From positions 16,182,001-16,246,000 of the forward strand of contig OY759214.1 of assembly GCA_963662175.1 (NCBI GenBank): 64,000 nt of DNA. Reading direction: 5' to 3'. A program made the translations under genes and the position numbers. The notes beneath the pieces were generated by a model, which saw nothing but the letters and a program-made list of their open reading frames with translations, ran no database searches and had not been told where the DNA came from. Source of the stretch: Aradus depressus (lineage: Eukaryota > Arthropoda > Insecta > Hemiptera > Aradidae). Position 1 is the first letter of the stretch, and each line of letters begins with the position of its first letter. Shown here piece after piece: positions 10,904 to 20,327 of the stretch.

Positions 10904-11174
10904 ATGTCTATCAAAACAATTTTAATAATTTGCAGTAATAGATAAGTAATACCAGAAAAAAGTCTTTTTGACCATATTTGATTATTATGTATATATAATG
11001 TATATAGATTGGAAAAAATATATAAATACATATACATCACGTATAAAGTATGAGTGGATAAATCTCGTATCCTCTTCCCTTGTGAGATATACGGCAATGT
11101 TACATTAGACTACACACTGTACGGGTGGGATAAGCCCATTTCATTTAATTTATTTTTTATATGTATTAATAGAA

Positions 11175-11222
11175 GTGGCACTGATGATGACGCAGTTGCG
11201 TTGAAAATCGGTTCTTGTTGGT
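11175..11222 (+). repeat. Penelope-like 3' motif, best-preserved class-1 core
   Basis: CACTGATGATGACGC, loop AGTT, GCGTTGAAAATCGG then GGTC. CTGATGA at 11181-11187, ACGC/GCGT stem perfect, GAAA intact: the order of elements in a hammerhead ribozyme. Confidence 0.7.
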
Positions 11223-11249
11223 CTAATGAAATAATGGGCAGACGCATTT

Positions 11250-11875
11250 TATTTCTATGAGAAATGTTACATAACATCCATGTTATCACATATAAATGTC
11301 TAACAAAACAATTTAAAAAATTTGCAGTAATAGGTTCATTGTGACCCGAACTAATACCAGAAAAAAGTTACCATTTTCGTATAAATCACTAAAAACGGAC
11401 CGAGACGAAAGACAGATTATAGTTGCGGAACCCTAAATAAAATTTATGGAGGCATCAATCAAATCCAGTCCTGTATTTTCACACTCTATTTGATATATAG
11501 AGTCAGACATATAGGAAGAGAAGGGACTAAATTCTCTGATAAGGTTCGAGTATGACTGCGATAAGTAGAAAATGACGGGTAAAGAATGAGGTAATTTTGG
11601 CATAGATTCCAACTGGGAAGGTAGAAGCTCTCTGAAAGTAGAATAAACGAAGGGAGGAAGGGTGAAGTGAAGGGTGGAGATTGGAAAAGTGACGTCATAG
11701 GCCACCCTTCCTATATCCAATCTTTTTTATACACAGGCCAATGACATTGGAAGTAACTACATACAGGAACTTACATGTGGAGCAGTGGCAAGGCCTCGGG
11801 GAATTATTACATACTTATGTAATTATTACATACATAATAATATACATATTATGTATATAGTATAATAAGAAAGTA
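11250..11875. other. no recognised feature
   Basis: AT-rich. 11310-11350 partly repeats 10900-10960 (TGTCTA..AAAACAATTT, TTTGCAGTAATAG). Confidence 0.4.
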
Positions 11876-12004
11876 CGTCGACTCCCGATAATTCGAAATT
11901 CAAGGGAACTCAGAAAAACTTCGACTTATTGAGAGTTCGATTTACTGAGATGAAAAATAAAATGACTAATGATGTCAACAATTAAACAAATATGTACATA
12001 ATTA

Positions 12005-12337
12005 GAGGAAGCCGGTAGCTCAGTGGTATGCGTGCTTGCCTTCTGAGCTCAAGAACGTGGGTTCGAAACCCGGCCGAGAACCTTAGTTTATTTTATCAAG
12101 GAGGTAAAACGCCGTCCTTCAGATAGGACGTTGGGTGACGGTCCCGAGCCTGTACGATGTCAGGTACTCGTTAAAGACCCCTGCCAATGAATAAAAATTT
12201 AAGGTAGGCAAAATTACGGACTCCCACATTAGAGTCGGGTTCATGTCCACCAGAGTGACGAAAGAGCGCTCTGGTAGTAGGCGATATGAACTCGTAGTTA
12301 AAGCCCGGGCATGAGTCATAAAACCTAACCTAACCTC
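12005..12337 (+). mobile_element. SINE family A, full length, 10-bp TSD
   Basis: Intact A box TAGCTCAGTGG and B box GGTTCGAAACC; body complete to GCATGAGTCATAAAACCTAACCTAACC. The duplication tacataatta lies at 11995-12004 and 12338-12347. The 3' tail is short (CCTAA)n. A good reference copy of the family. Confidence 0.93.
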
Positions 12338-12611
12338 TACATAATTATATTAGGAAAATCAAAATTAACCAATCGCTATGTTCATTTTGTTTATTGTATG
12401 TATTTGTCATGTAAATATATATACATGTAATGGACATATGCAATCAAAATGTATAATATGTATGTTCCAAAAAATGTATGTATAAAAAAATAAAAAACAA
12501 GTCTCTAATCGAAAAAATCGAGAATGGTTTTTTGCCATAGTAATTCCTGGCGTCCACGACTGAGAGCAATTTCTACCGTTACAACACTATTAACAAAGTT
12601 TCTTTTAATTT

Positions 12612-12737
12612 TTAAAACTCGTCAAAAAGCGTGGATGGAGGGATACGGAAAGTCTTTGCTACACACTTTTTTTTTGCATCGCTTTCCTCTGCTTCGATAA
12701 CTTTAATTTTTTGGCAAATATTCTTTTTTGTACTCAT
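12612..12737 (-). pseudogene. pogo-type transposase N-terminus
   Basis: Minus strand MSTKKNICQKIKVIEAEES followed by KKKCVAKTFRIPPSTL: the CENP-B/pogo helix-turn-helix (KIKVIEA, VAK.F.IP.STL). A stop ends it near residue 41; later domains (CENP-B central, DDE) are not found. Confidence 0.8.
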
Positions 12738-12874
12738 CTCGATTGCTTTTTGAAGACTGAGAGGAAGTGGGACAAGGAAAGAGGGGGTGTTGTTTGTATT
12801 GGGAGTGTTGTTTGTATTGGGTGTGCTGTTTGTAAACAAAGCTAAGTCGTACATTAAACATAAATGGAATTATA

Positions 12875-14545
12875 TTAGGTATGGGAATTAAAAATGGGGA
12901 TTTTCTACAAGAGGGTTTTAGTCATACTGTTTACTTTTTTATTTATTTCCTAAGATGTTTATAAACAAGTACTATAATTATCCTTTTATATTTAGTATAA
13001 AGCATTTGGTTGAAGTGGTAACAACTTTTTTTTAAATAATTGTTAAAATGGAAAGTTTTGTGCCGAATAAAGTGGATTTGCGGGAAGTGATGTTGCATTT
13101 TATTTTTTTTCTAAAGAAACTGCAGCACAAACCTATCGTTTGCTATTGGAAGTCTATAACGAACATGCTCCTTCTCAAAACACTTGCGAAAAGTGGTTTA
13201 ACAGATTCAAAAACAATGAATTTGAAAGGAACATCCAGGGCAGCCAAAACAATTTGAAGACTCGGAATTGGAAGCATTACTAGACGAAAATCCACGTCAG
13301 ACACTTGGAAGTGGCAGATACATTAAATGTTGATCGATCAACAATTGGTAAACGTGTATATGCTATGGGCATGGTTCAAAAACTTGGAAATGAGTTAAAA
13401 GAGTCGCAGACCAGCATAGGTGAAGTCAGGTGAACCCGGTCCACCGACTCCAAAACGGAATATCCATGGGCAGGGGCGTAGCCAGTATTTTGAGCAGGGG
13501 GGTGGGGCAAAGTTAGGTTACAGGGGGTGGGGGGGGGGAGGGGGGGGGGGTTAAAAAGTAAATTCATTTTTCTTAGCTAATTTCAAAAATTCATTTAACA
13601 TATCAATTAATACATTTTTTCTAGTCTGGCGGGGGTAAAATGTTTTTTTACATGTTTTCCAAGCATTTTCACCTTTAAAATTTGAGATGTTTGATGGGGT
13701 ACCTTCTTTTTGTGCCATGGGAGCTTGGACTATTAGGTTATCTGTCTGAATCTCTAGGCTCTTCAATTCAATTATAAAATAATTCAAGATACTTACTAAA
13801 AAACTTCCTAATATCCATGCTAATTTCAATAATTTTATGCAAATATGGAAAACAGTCAAAACGGAACGGAACTGTTAGACGAAAACATCGTCAAAACCTC
13901 AAAACAAACTGTCACGTGAACACAAACACAGTGAACAGTTACAGCACATGGCCTGCGGCCTGCACTTACAACAGCTGATTGCTGATTTAGGAGTCAGAAG
14001 AACGGGAAATTTGATGATCCTATGGTAACTTGCAAGCAATGCATTTTTAATAAAAACTATTTTTTTAGTTTATTTAATTTTTATATTTTTATTTCTCTGG
14101 CCAGGGGGGGGGAGCACGTGCCCCCCCCCCCCCCCCCCGCCCCCCTGGCTACGCCCATGTCCATGGGTCAAAGATAATGCTTTCATTGTTTCTTTCCGTT
14201 GGGATGCTTTGTATCTGGTAGGACCAGAAGGGTGTAATTTATTATGAGCTGCTGCAACCATCTGAACCCATTACTGGTGACCGGTATCGACTGCAATTAA
14301 TGCGTTTAAAGCGAGCTCTTAACGAAAAACGACCGGAATGGGAGAATAGACATGAAAAGATATTAGTCCATGACAATGCCAAACCACAGGTTAAAAAATC
14401 CGTGAAAAATTACTTTCAAGAAGTAAACTGGGAAATTCTACCGCAGCTTATTCCCCAGATATTGCTTCTTCAGATTACCATTTGTTCCGGTTCATGCAGT
14501 CAGCCCTTTTTGAGCAGCACTTCAATATTCATATTATGATGATGT
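12875..14545 (+). pseudogene. mariner element, split by hAT
   Basis: ATG at 13048 starts MESFVPNKVDLREVMLHF; with frameshifts the frame continues NEHAPSQ-like, EKWFNRFKNN and LDENPRQT, then to TEYP. After the hAT it resumes as WVKDNAFIVSF, RLQLMRLKRAL, EKILVHDNAKPQ (second catalytic Asp), NWEILP and LFEQHFN. Both halves are frameshifted, and the 3' end is lost at the pogo flank. The left end is placed at TA-TTAGGTATGGG by inference. Confidence 0.85.
13471..14159. mobile_element. hAT element inserted in mariner, 8-bp TSD
   Basis: Perfect TSD TCCATGGG at 13463-13470 and 14160-14167. Ends CAGGGGCGTAGCCAG and, reversed, CATGGGCGTAGCCAG. G/C homopolymer tracts sit just inside both ends (13505-13551, 14103-14146). 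Minus-strand frame 13551-13859 has no domain I can name. Removing the element and one TSD copy rejoins the mariner frame around TEYPWV. Confidence 0.95.
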
Positions 14546-14632
14546 TTACAGTTTTTCAAAGGACCGGACGTTTAGTTCGAATTATCAAGGAATTTGAATT
14601 ATCGAGATTCAAATTAACGAGAGTCGACTGTA

Positions 14633-15290
14633 TAGTAATCGTGCGAAAATCCGAGTTCAAGGTTTCAACGGATTTTCACGTGACTACGTTTTGACCATTT
14701 TCGCGTTGATGTATGTCTTTGTGTTTGTATATTTGTATGTATGTGATTGGAAACTTGTGAGAGCTCTACTGCAAAAACGATTGCAGCTATGAACTTGAAA
14801 TTTGTTAAGAAGAGATCACATGTGCTGAGATCTGATTAGATTTTGTTGACGGAGTAAACTGGAGTCGTCACATTCATTCTATCGGGACTTATCATATCAA
14901 CGTTGGTCACTCAAGAAAGTTTCCAAATAACAATGTAGATTTTACCGGCATGATTCGAAAGTTGAATAGGATATACATGATGATAGTAAGGAAACTCGAG
15001 GGAATTTCTCATTTCTAATTTATTAGCTTTAATAGAACTAGCTCGCAAGCTACTGTCTGAGTCTGATAATGGAAGTGAATAATTACTAAGTCTATCTCTG
15101 AAATAATAATTATATGCAAATTAGGTTGATTTGATTACCAGCTTTTCCAGTAATCAACTAATCCGAAACAAGTTGTCACACCACAATCACAGAATTTTTG
15201 ATACATTTTTATTACTGCAAAAAATATACGACTATCTCATAGGAATAAAATAAATAAAATACTCAGTGTTTAGACACCATGGGTGGGATG
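14633..15290. other. no recognised feature
   Basis: Short GTATGT/TTGTAT words at 14700-14750; otherwise unique-looking. Confidence 0.4.
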
Positions 15291-15350
15291 TGCCACTGAT
15301 GATGACTTAGTTGTGTAAAACCGGTTCTGGTCGGAAATAAAACAGTGAGA
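15291..15350 (+). repeat. Penelope-like 3' motif, degenerate stem
   Basis: CACTGATGATGACTTAG then GTAAAACCGGTTCTGGTCGG and AAATAAAAC. CTGATGA intact at 15296-15302; GAAA changed to TAAA and the stem weakened, so probably inactive. Confidence 0.6.
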
Positions 15351-15594
15351 CGCCTATAAATTCCTTTTATTTCTATGAACAATCTCGTCCCACAACATAT
15401 TAATCACATATGAGATATACAAATGTTATGTAATCCGTCGAAAATTCCATGTTTTATTTTCACCGCAATTTCATAACCTTCTGATTCTAAAAATGATTTT
15501 CAGTAAATCGGGATTAGAGGGGAAGGGGAAAAGTAGTTAACTACGAAAAATTTGACCAACTTTTTTTTTTTGTTGTATTCAATTTTCAAAATGT

Positions 15595-15800
15595 TTGTTT
15601 TTAACGTCCGACGCAAAAGGAGGGGTGTTATAAGTTTGAAGCCTTTGTCTGTGTGTGTCTGTCTGTGGCATCGTAGCTCCAAGACGGGTGAACCGACTTC
15701 AGCGCGGTTTTTTTGTTTTGAAAGCAGGTATTCGCGAGATGGTTCTTAGTCATGTTTAGTAGAAATCAGGTATGCCGTTTCCAAGATCTTCAGGTTTCAT
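15595..15800 (+). repeat. fragment of a dispersed repeat
   Basis: Contains AAAAGGAGGGGTGTTATAAG and TGTCTGTGGCATCGTAGCTC, a string I have met in other insect genomes as part of a dispersed repeat; I cannot name the family. A 65-codon frame spans it, with no domain recognised. Confidence 0.35.
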
Positions 15801-15939
15801 CAGAGCCTGTGTAGGGATCTCGGCCTCTATTACAGCTAGAGACTTGGGGTTTGAGATCAAATGTTTATAAGGCCAAGCCCATCCCCCAGCTTTTTAAAGA
15901 TTTTTTTTTGTCGGGGGTTTCTTAAATTTAATATTTTTT

Positions 15940-16172
15940 AATATATTGTCTATTTCACAAAATATACATATATAATAATATTATATATGTATATTTTGTG
16001 AAATAGACAATATATTCACATTCTATTATATGGTAGCAATACCCAAAGTACTCCCATATATTATATATATTTTGTGGAATAGACAATATATTCACATTCT
16101 ATTATATGGTAGCAATACCGAAAGTACTCCCATATATTATATATATTTTGTGGAATAGACAATATTTTAAAT
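15940..16172. repeat. 35-bp perfect palindrome followed by 76-bp tandem units
   Basis: Arms 15940-15974 and 15982-16016 are perfect reverse complements with a 7-nt spacer. The right arm begins a tandem array: TTTTGTG starts at 15994, 16070 and 16146, so the unit is 76 bp. Each full unit contains GGTAGCAATACC and AAAGTACTCCC, also seen in Penelope-like motifs at 25.1 and 48.8 kb. Confidence 0.9.
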
Positions 16173-16239
16173 AAACATACGTTTCCTTTATTTTTTATAA
16201 TGTTTTTTGTTGTTATAAACTAACTATAAACCGCATTAT

Positions 16240-16600
16240 AAAAAAAAAAAGATCAAATGGAAGGCGAATAAAAGAAAATGGTCTAAACCATGGTTGCTAA
16301 AAAGGGATTTGTTTTCTCATACCAATTTAATAACTGAATTATGCAGTGAGCCGGACCGTTTTTGCAACTATTTGCGTATGGACGAAGCCACATAACAGCA
16401 TTTGCTAAATTTAATTACACCAATAATTTCAAGAGCAGACTCTGTTATGAGACGTGCAATTACCCCCCTTGAACGGCTATCAGCTACGCTTAGATTTTTG
16501 GCAACAGAGAGAAGTTATGAAGATTTAAAATTTTCCACATGTATTTCCAAACCAGCTCCTAAGTGCTATGATTACAGAAACATGCGTCGCAATTAAAAGA
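16240..16600 (+). pseudogene. PIF/Harbinger transposase, N-terminal fragment
   Basis: Coding similarity with breaks: KWSKPWLLKRDLFSHTN, CNYLRMDEAT, then LLNLITPIISRADSVMRRAI and PLERLSATLRFLATERSYED, as in HARBI1-like transposases before the DDE core. It ends at 16596 after a shift from the expected FRIS sequence. Catalytic residues are absent. Confidence 0.85.
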
Positions 16601-16604
16601 TACA

Positions 16605-17385
16605 TTTCTAAAGGTAAGTTTATTGAATGTTGATAAAAAGTCTAAATAAAATAAGATACGCATACCCAAGGTTGGAGCTGAGGTTTGAGCATCGTTTAGA
16701 CGCTCATGCCAATACACCAACCTCAAGCCGATTTTCGGTCGGGACAGATTTTACTCAAGCCAAAACTTTTGACCAGTGCAAACTTCATGCCTGCGTTCAC
16801 ACGCAACGATTTACTTGTGCAAACTGGCTTGCGCGAGCCAGTTTGTGCAAATGGCTTGAGCGGGAAGAAGAGGTGCAGTTTCGAATGTTGAGTCTAATAA
16901 CAGCGGAGCTGGATGCCTTTACCATATAAGTACACCTTGAAGTATCTGGGGCAAATCCAATCTATTTTGAACTGAGTTCATTGATCTGAACTTTGATAAG
17001 TTCAAACCTTGTTGAGTTCCCAACTGGAGTATTTTTCTAAGCGTAAGATGGGGTAAAAGAAACTCCGCAGGATTCTAGCCCCCTAAAAACACAATGTAAT
17101 AACAAGAAAGGATTAGTTTAAGTGGTTGTGAGCAAGAGATGGAATTAATCTGAGAGATGGTGGTCATTATGGGGAAGACAAGGGGGAGGATCTGTAGTGA
17201 ACTGTCTAAATTGGGTGAATGATGAAGGAAGCCAAGGATCACGCTAGGGTCATCTTCTTGTTCCTCTCAGAAGGATGGGGTTCTCTTCTAATATCTTCTT
17301 CATATCTGGACCACATTCATCAAGTCTAACCTCAACCCGGCTCCTGCACTCCACACATATCTTCCGTTTTATACCGAACTGGACA
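16605..17385. other. possible Harbinger flank, otherwise unassigned
   Basis: 16790-16860 has CGTTCACACGCAACGATT and a GCTTGCGCGAGCCAG hairpin, compatible with a Harbinger terminal region, but I could not find paired ends. 16960-17385 holds nothing recognised. Confidence 0.35.
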
Positions 17386-17388
17386 TAA

Positions 17389-18105
17389 AGCCGGCTCCAG
17401 ACATGCGGTGTTTGTCAAATACCGAGCAACTGTTAGGCAAACTCCTAGTAGTAGCGTGGATGGGTCGCTCGCCAATGCTCGCTCTAGGCCGAGCACAAAC
17501 ATTCGGGTGCTCGCTATTCCCGTAGTATGTCGGTCTTTTATGCCACGTCAAAGGAGAAGAGCAACTGCCTCCTACATCGTCGTTGCTCCACACATGCGGT
17601 GTTTGCCAAATAGCAAATAAATGGCGGAGATATCGATTTATCAGACAACACGTTGCCCCTTTTGATTTAGTTTGTCACATCAAGCCAACAATGTCAGCCC
17701 AAACTGAAGCGATAGTTGACAGGAAGTACACATTACTTATTCTTGTGTATAAAATAAATAATGAATCTATTTATCTATCTTCAAATAAAAATTTAATACT
17801 TACATTTTCTGCTTTTGTTAACACCCATCATCTTCTATTTCGTCTTTTTATTTTCAATTAAATACCCACAACTTAATACTACAAACTCAGCCAATTTACT
17901 TTGTATGTCACACATAGTGTATGGATTATTAATTGATAATTGTATTTATATCCAGACAACAAGTCACTTGTTATCAAGAGAAGTATTCGTATTGAATGTT
18001 CCGCTAATGATCGGAGCGTGGCGAACATTCGGCAAAGCTCGCATATCTAAATGGCGAATGGCGAATGTTCGGTATGTGACAAACACCGCATGTCTGGAGC
18101 CAGCT
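17389..18105. mobile_element. PIF/Harbinger-type element, TAA TSD
   Basis: Inverted ends AGCCGGCTCCAGACATGCGG and (reverse) AGCTGGCTCCAGACATGCGG agree over about 29 bp with one mismatch, flanked by TAA at 17386-17388 and 18106-18108, the 3-bp TSD of this superfamily. A partial third copy of the terminus lies at 17585-17605. No transposase; a possible short frame beginning MSAQTEAIVDRKY is not classified. Confidence 0.93.
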
Positions 18106-18131
18106 TAAGATTTGCCATAATGGAATCGTTA

Positions 18132-18373
18132 CATAGGCGTAGAAAGATCATTTTTGTTGTGGGGAAGAACTCAATCGCGATGATTATACCATATCAGAAA
18201 TTTGAGTCCTCTCCCCTTTGGTCTCAATTATTTTTTCCTTTAAATATTTTTTTTAATTTTTTGTATAAATTTTCAGAAGATTATTGTGGGGGGCGAGATA
18301 AAACTCTTGCCCCCACGACCTCAGGGATATGGGGGCGATGACCCCCACTGCCCCCATGGAATCTACGCCTATG
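18132..18373. mobile_element. short hAT-type MITE
   Basis: Perfect 12-bp inverted ends CATAGGCGTAGA. The 8-bp flanks aatcgtta (18124-18131) and gttcgtta (18374-18381) agree at 6 of 8. Inside, near the right end, are GGGGGC and CCCCC tracts like those of the 13.5-kb hAT. Confidence 0.8.
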
Positions 18374-18650
18374 GTTCGTTATCAGCTTCCCTGACGAACA
18401 AGGGATCTCACACAAAAAAAATAAAATCTGTTGTTTTGGAATTGTAAAGTAACGTTTTTAAATAATTTAATAATTATTATTAATACAAAGAATAAACCTT
18501 GTATTCCCTCCCGTGGAGCTATTAGCGAGTATTCCTTTAGACACCATACTATACTGACGGTAAGCTAGTTTTATTTTATCTTTTTACTCTGTACCCTGAG
18601 GCTTCAAGGTTTTCGCTAGTTAGTTCTCATATTTTTACTTTATATATACT

Positions 18651-18712
18651 CATAGATGTGTCACTGATGATGACACAGTTCCTTAAAAACCGGTTCTGGT
18701 CAGAAATTAAAA
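18651..18712 (+). repeat. Penelope-like 3' motif
   Basis: CACTGATGATGACACAGTT then AAAAACCGGTTCTGGTCAG. CTGATGA at 18664-18670; GAAA lost. Confidence 0.55.
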
Positions 18713-18734
18713 AAAAGGGAAGACAACGTCTTTT

Positions 18735-19043
18735 ATATGTTGTTATCACAAATGAACAAATCTATTCGCACTAATCATAGAGAGTGAGAATTCACAGGCA
18801 TACTTCTCACCGGAAAAGATAGATAAACTTTTATTGCACAAAAGATTACAACCTCTATGGCAATGAGTGTTTTTTTTTTTTTACAAAAAAATTATTCCTA
18901 TAGTTAAGTATATAAAATAAAATAAAATAAAAAAGTTTTATAAAAAGAATTGTACATAATAAACAATATAACAACTAAATAAAAAGATACCAACAATATT
19001 GAAATATAAACAATCGGACCTCACTGTAAGGATAACCAATAAA
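18735..19043. other. no recognised feature
   Basis: A/T-rich with a poly-T run at 18869-18882. Confidence 0.4.
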
Positions 19044-19196
19044 AAAGAAAATAAGCACCTTCCTTACAAAATATACTTTATTAATTAATGCATTTCGTGC
19101 ACTGAGTTTATAAGTAGCTCTGATGATGAACGCTTCTGCGTTCGAAATGCATTAATTAATAAAGTATATTTTGTAAGGAAGGTGCTTATTTTCTTT
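19044..19196 (+). repeat. 54-bp perfect palindrome with hammerhead-like core
   Basis: Arms 19044-19097 and 19143-19196 are exact reverse complements; the spacer is 45 nt. The spacer and right arm read CTGATGA (19120-19126), then GAACGC-TTCT-GCGTTC (6-bp perfect stem), then GAAA (19144-19147). These are the conserved boxes and stem II of a hammerhead ribozyme. Inverted end copies with such a core are known from Penelope-like elements; the assignment here is inference. Confidence 0.8.
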
Positions 19197-19199
19197 AAT

Positions 19200-19534
19200 A
19201 TTGAAATAGTAAAAATGGACGTGCTAATATGAATAGTGCAAGATACCAGGATAAAAGGAACAATTCAAAAATTATATAAAACAAGATATGACGTGAACAT
19301 GAATAAATAAAAATAAATAATAATAATAATAAATATATATATCCATCTTACATGCAACAAATTAAATTGTGTAATTCTTTATTTTCAAGGCAACCGTAAA
19401 AAAAAAAATAAATAATTGTTAATTTTTCTAATCTCACCGGAATACTTAATTCAACAATTCCCATCAGCCATAATGTATTGTCACGAAATAAATCATTTAT
19501 GTATAACTGTAGGTAATTTCCAGTATTCATTGGT
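19200..19534. other. AT-rich stretch, nothing recognised
   Basis: Includes an AATAAT/ATATAT microsatellite at about 19305-19345. Confidence 0.4.
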
Positions 19535-19790
19535 GATCTAGAATGGTCCTAGATGTTCCTTTTTGTAACCTTAATATACGAACCACGATTACTATATGAA
19601 AGTAATGGGTTGCCGTCAGCGGTATTTTTTGGTTTCATGGAATAGCGTAATTCTGAGTGGGACTTTCTTATACCCTAGGATGAAATGATTTTGAGAAGGG
19701 GGAGGAGGAGAGAGTGTATTTGTAAGCGTGGTTGGTATAAGAAAGTCCTGCAATGGCCTAGATCACAAATTTTTTTATACATAAATATAT
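19535..19790. repeat. family D MITE copy, diverged
   Basis: GCCGTCAGCGGTATTTTTTGG, GTGGGACTTTCTTATACC and GCGTGGTTGGTATAAGAAAG match the repeat at 42523-42805. Its two ends are inverted repeats of each other (ACCAACCACG with TTATACC). Confidence 0.65.
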
Positions 19791-20129
19791 TTTTATACAT
19801 ATGTATACTAAGTTGGATTGTCATATGTTTCATATGTAGAGGAAGACAGAGTAAACAAGCCAGTGTTTCAGTGGGTGGAAAATGTAACATGGGCGGTGTG
19901 TTATCTTTTGTGTCGGTTTAGGCAGGCCGCCAACTCAATGTTCTGCGACCAGAGCCTCCTATATCAGGCAACATGTCATCTACCCACCGCCAATTGTCTT
20001 ATTGTCAACAAACTAATAATATATTGCCAAAATAAATAAATACCATAGTTGCTCTTCTTATTGGAATCTATAGAAAGAAGAATTTCGAACAACTAAACAT
20101 TCTTCCTCTTTTTTGGAAAAAAATGTCAA
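19791..20129. other. no recognised feature
   Basis: Short TATAC-rich tract, then unique-looking sequence. Confidence 0.4.
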
Positions 20130-20290
20130 AACCAACTGTTTGGGCTAAAGCTCAGTATTTGACTTACATAGTGGCTTCTGAATCCTCTTACTAAATATCA
20201 TGTCGATACATCGGCAGTTATTAGGGTATTTGAGTCGAGCTCCCAATCCCTTCGACCGATTCTGTAAAACATTAATAGGTGTCATCCTTA
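20130..20290 (+). repeat. family C repeat, left part of an interrupted copy
   Basis: CAACTGTTTGGGCTAAAGCTC through GTCGATACATCGGCAGTTAT to TAATAGGTGTCATCCTTA. It resumes after the SINE/LINE stack at about 23575. Confidence 0.75.
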
Positions 20291-20327
20291 AGCCGGCCGA
20301 GGCCCTTAGTTTATTTTATCTGGGAGC
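20291..20327 (+). mobile_element. SINE family A, left piece
   Basis: GCCGGCCGAGGCCCTTAG then TATCTGGGAGC. The copy lacks its tRNA-like head and is cut by the R1 LINE; the other piece is 23315-23574. Confidence 0.85.

Larger units (their letters stand above)
11876..14632 (-). mobile_element. pogo/Tigger-like element carrying nested insertions
   Basis: Left end CGTCGACTCCCGATAATTCG and right end (reverse) CAGTCGACTCTCGTTAATTTG form pogo-type inverted ends next to TA. The minus strand inside (12612-12737) encodes a pogo/CENP-B-type HTH. A SINE A and a mariner have inserted into it, and a hAT has inserted into the mariner. Most of the pogo transposase is lost. Confidence 0.78.
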
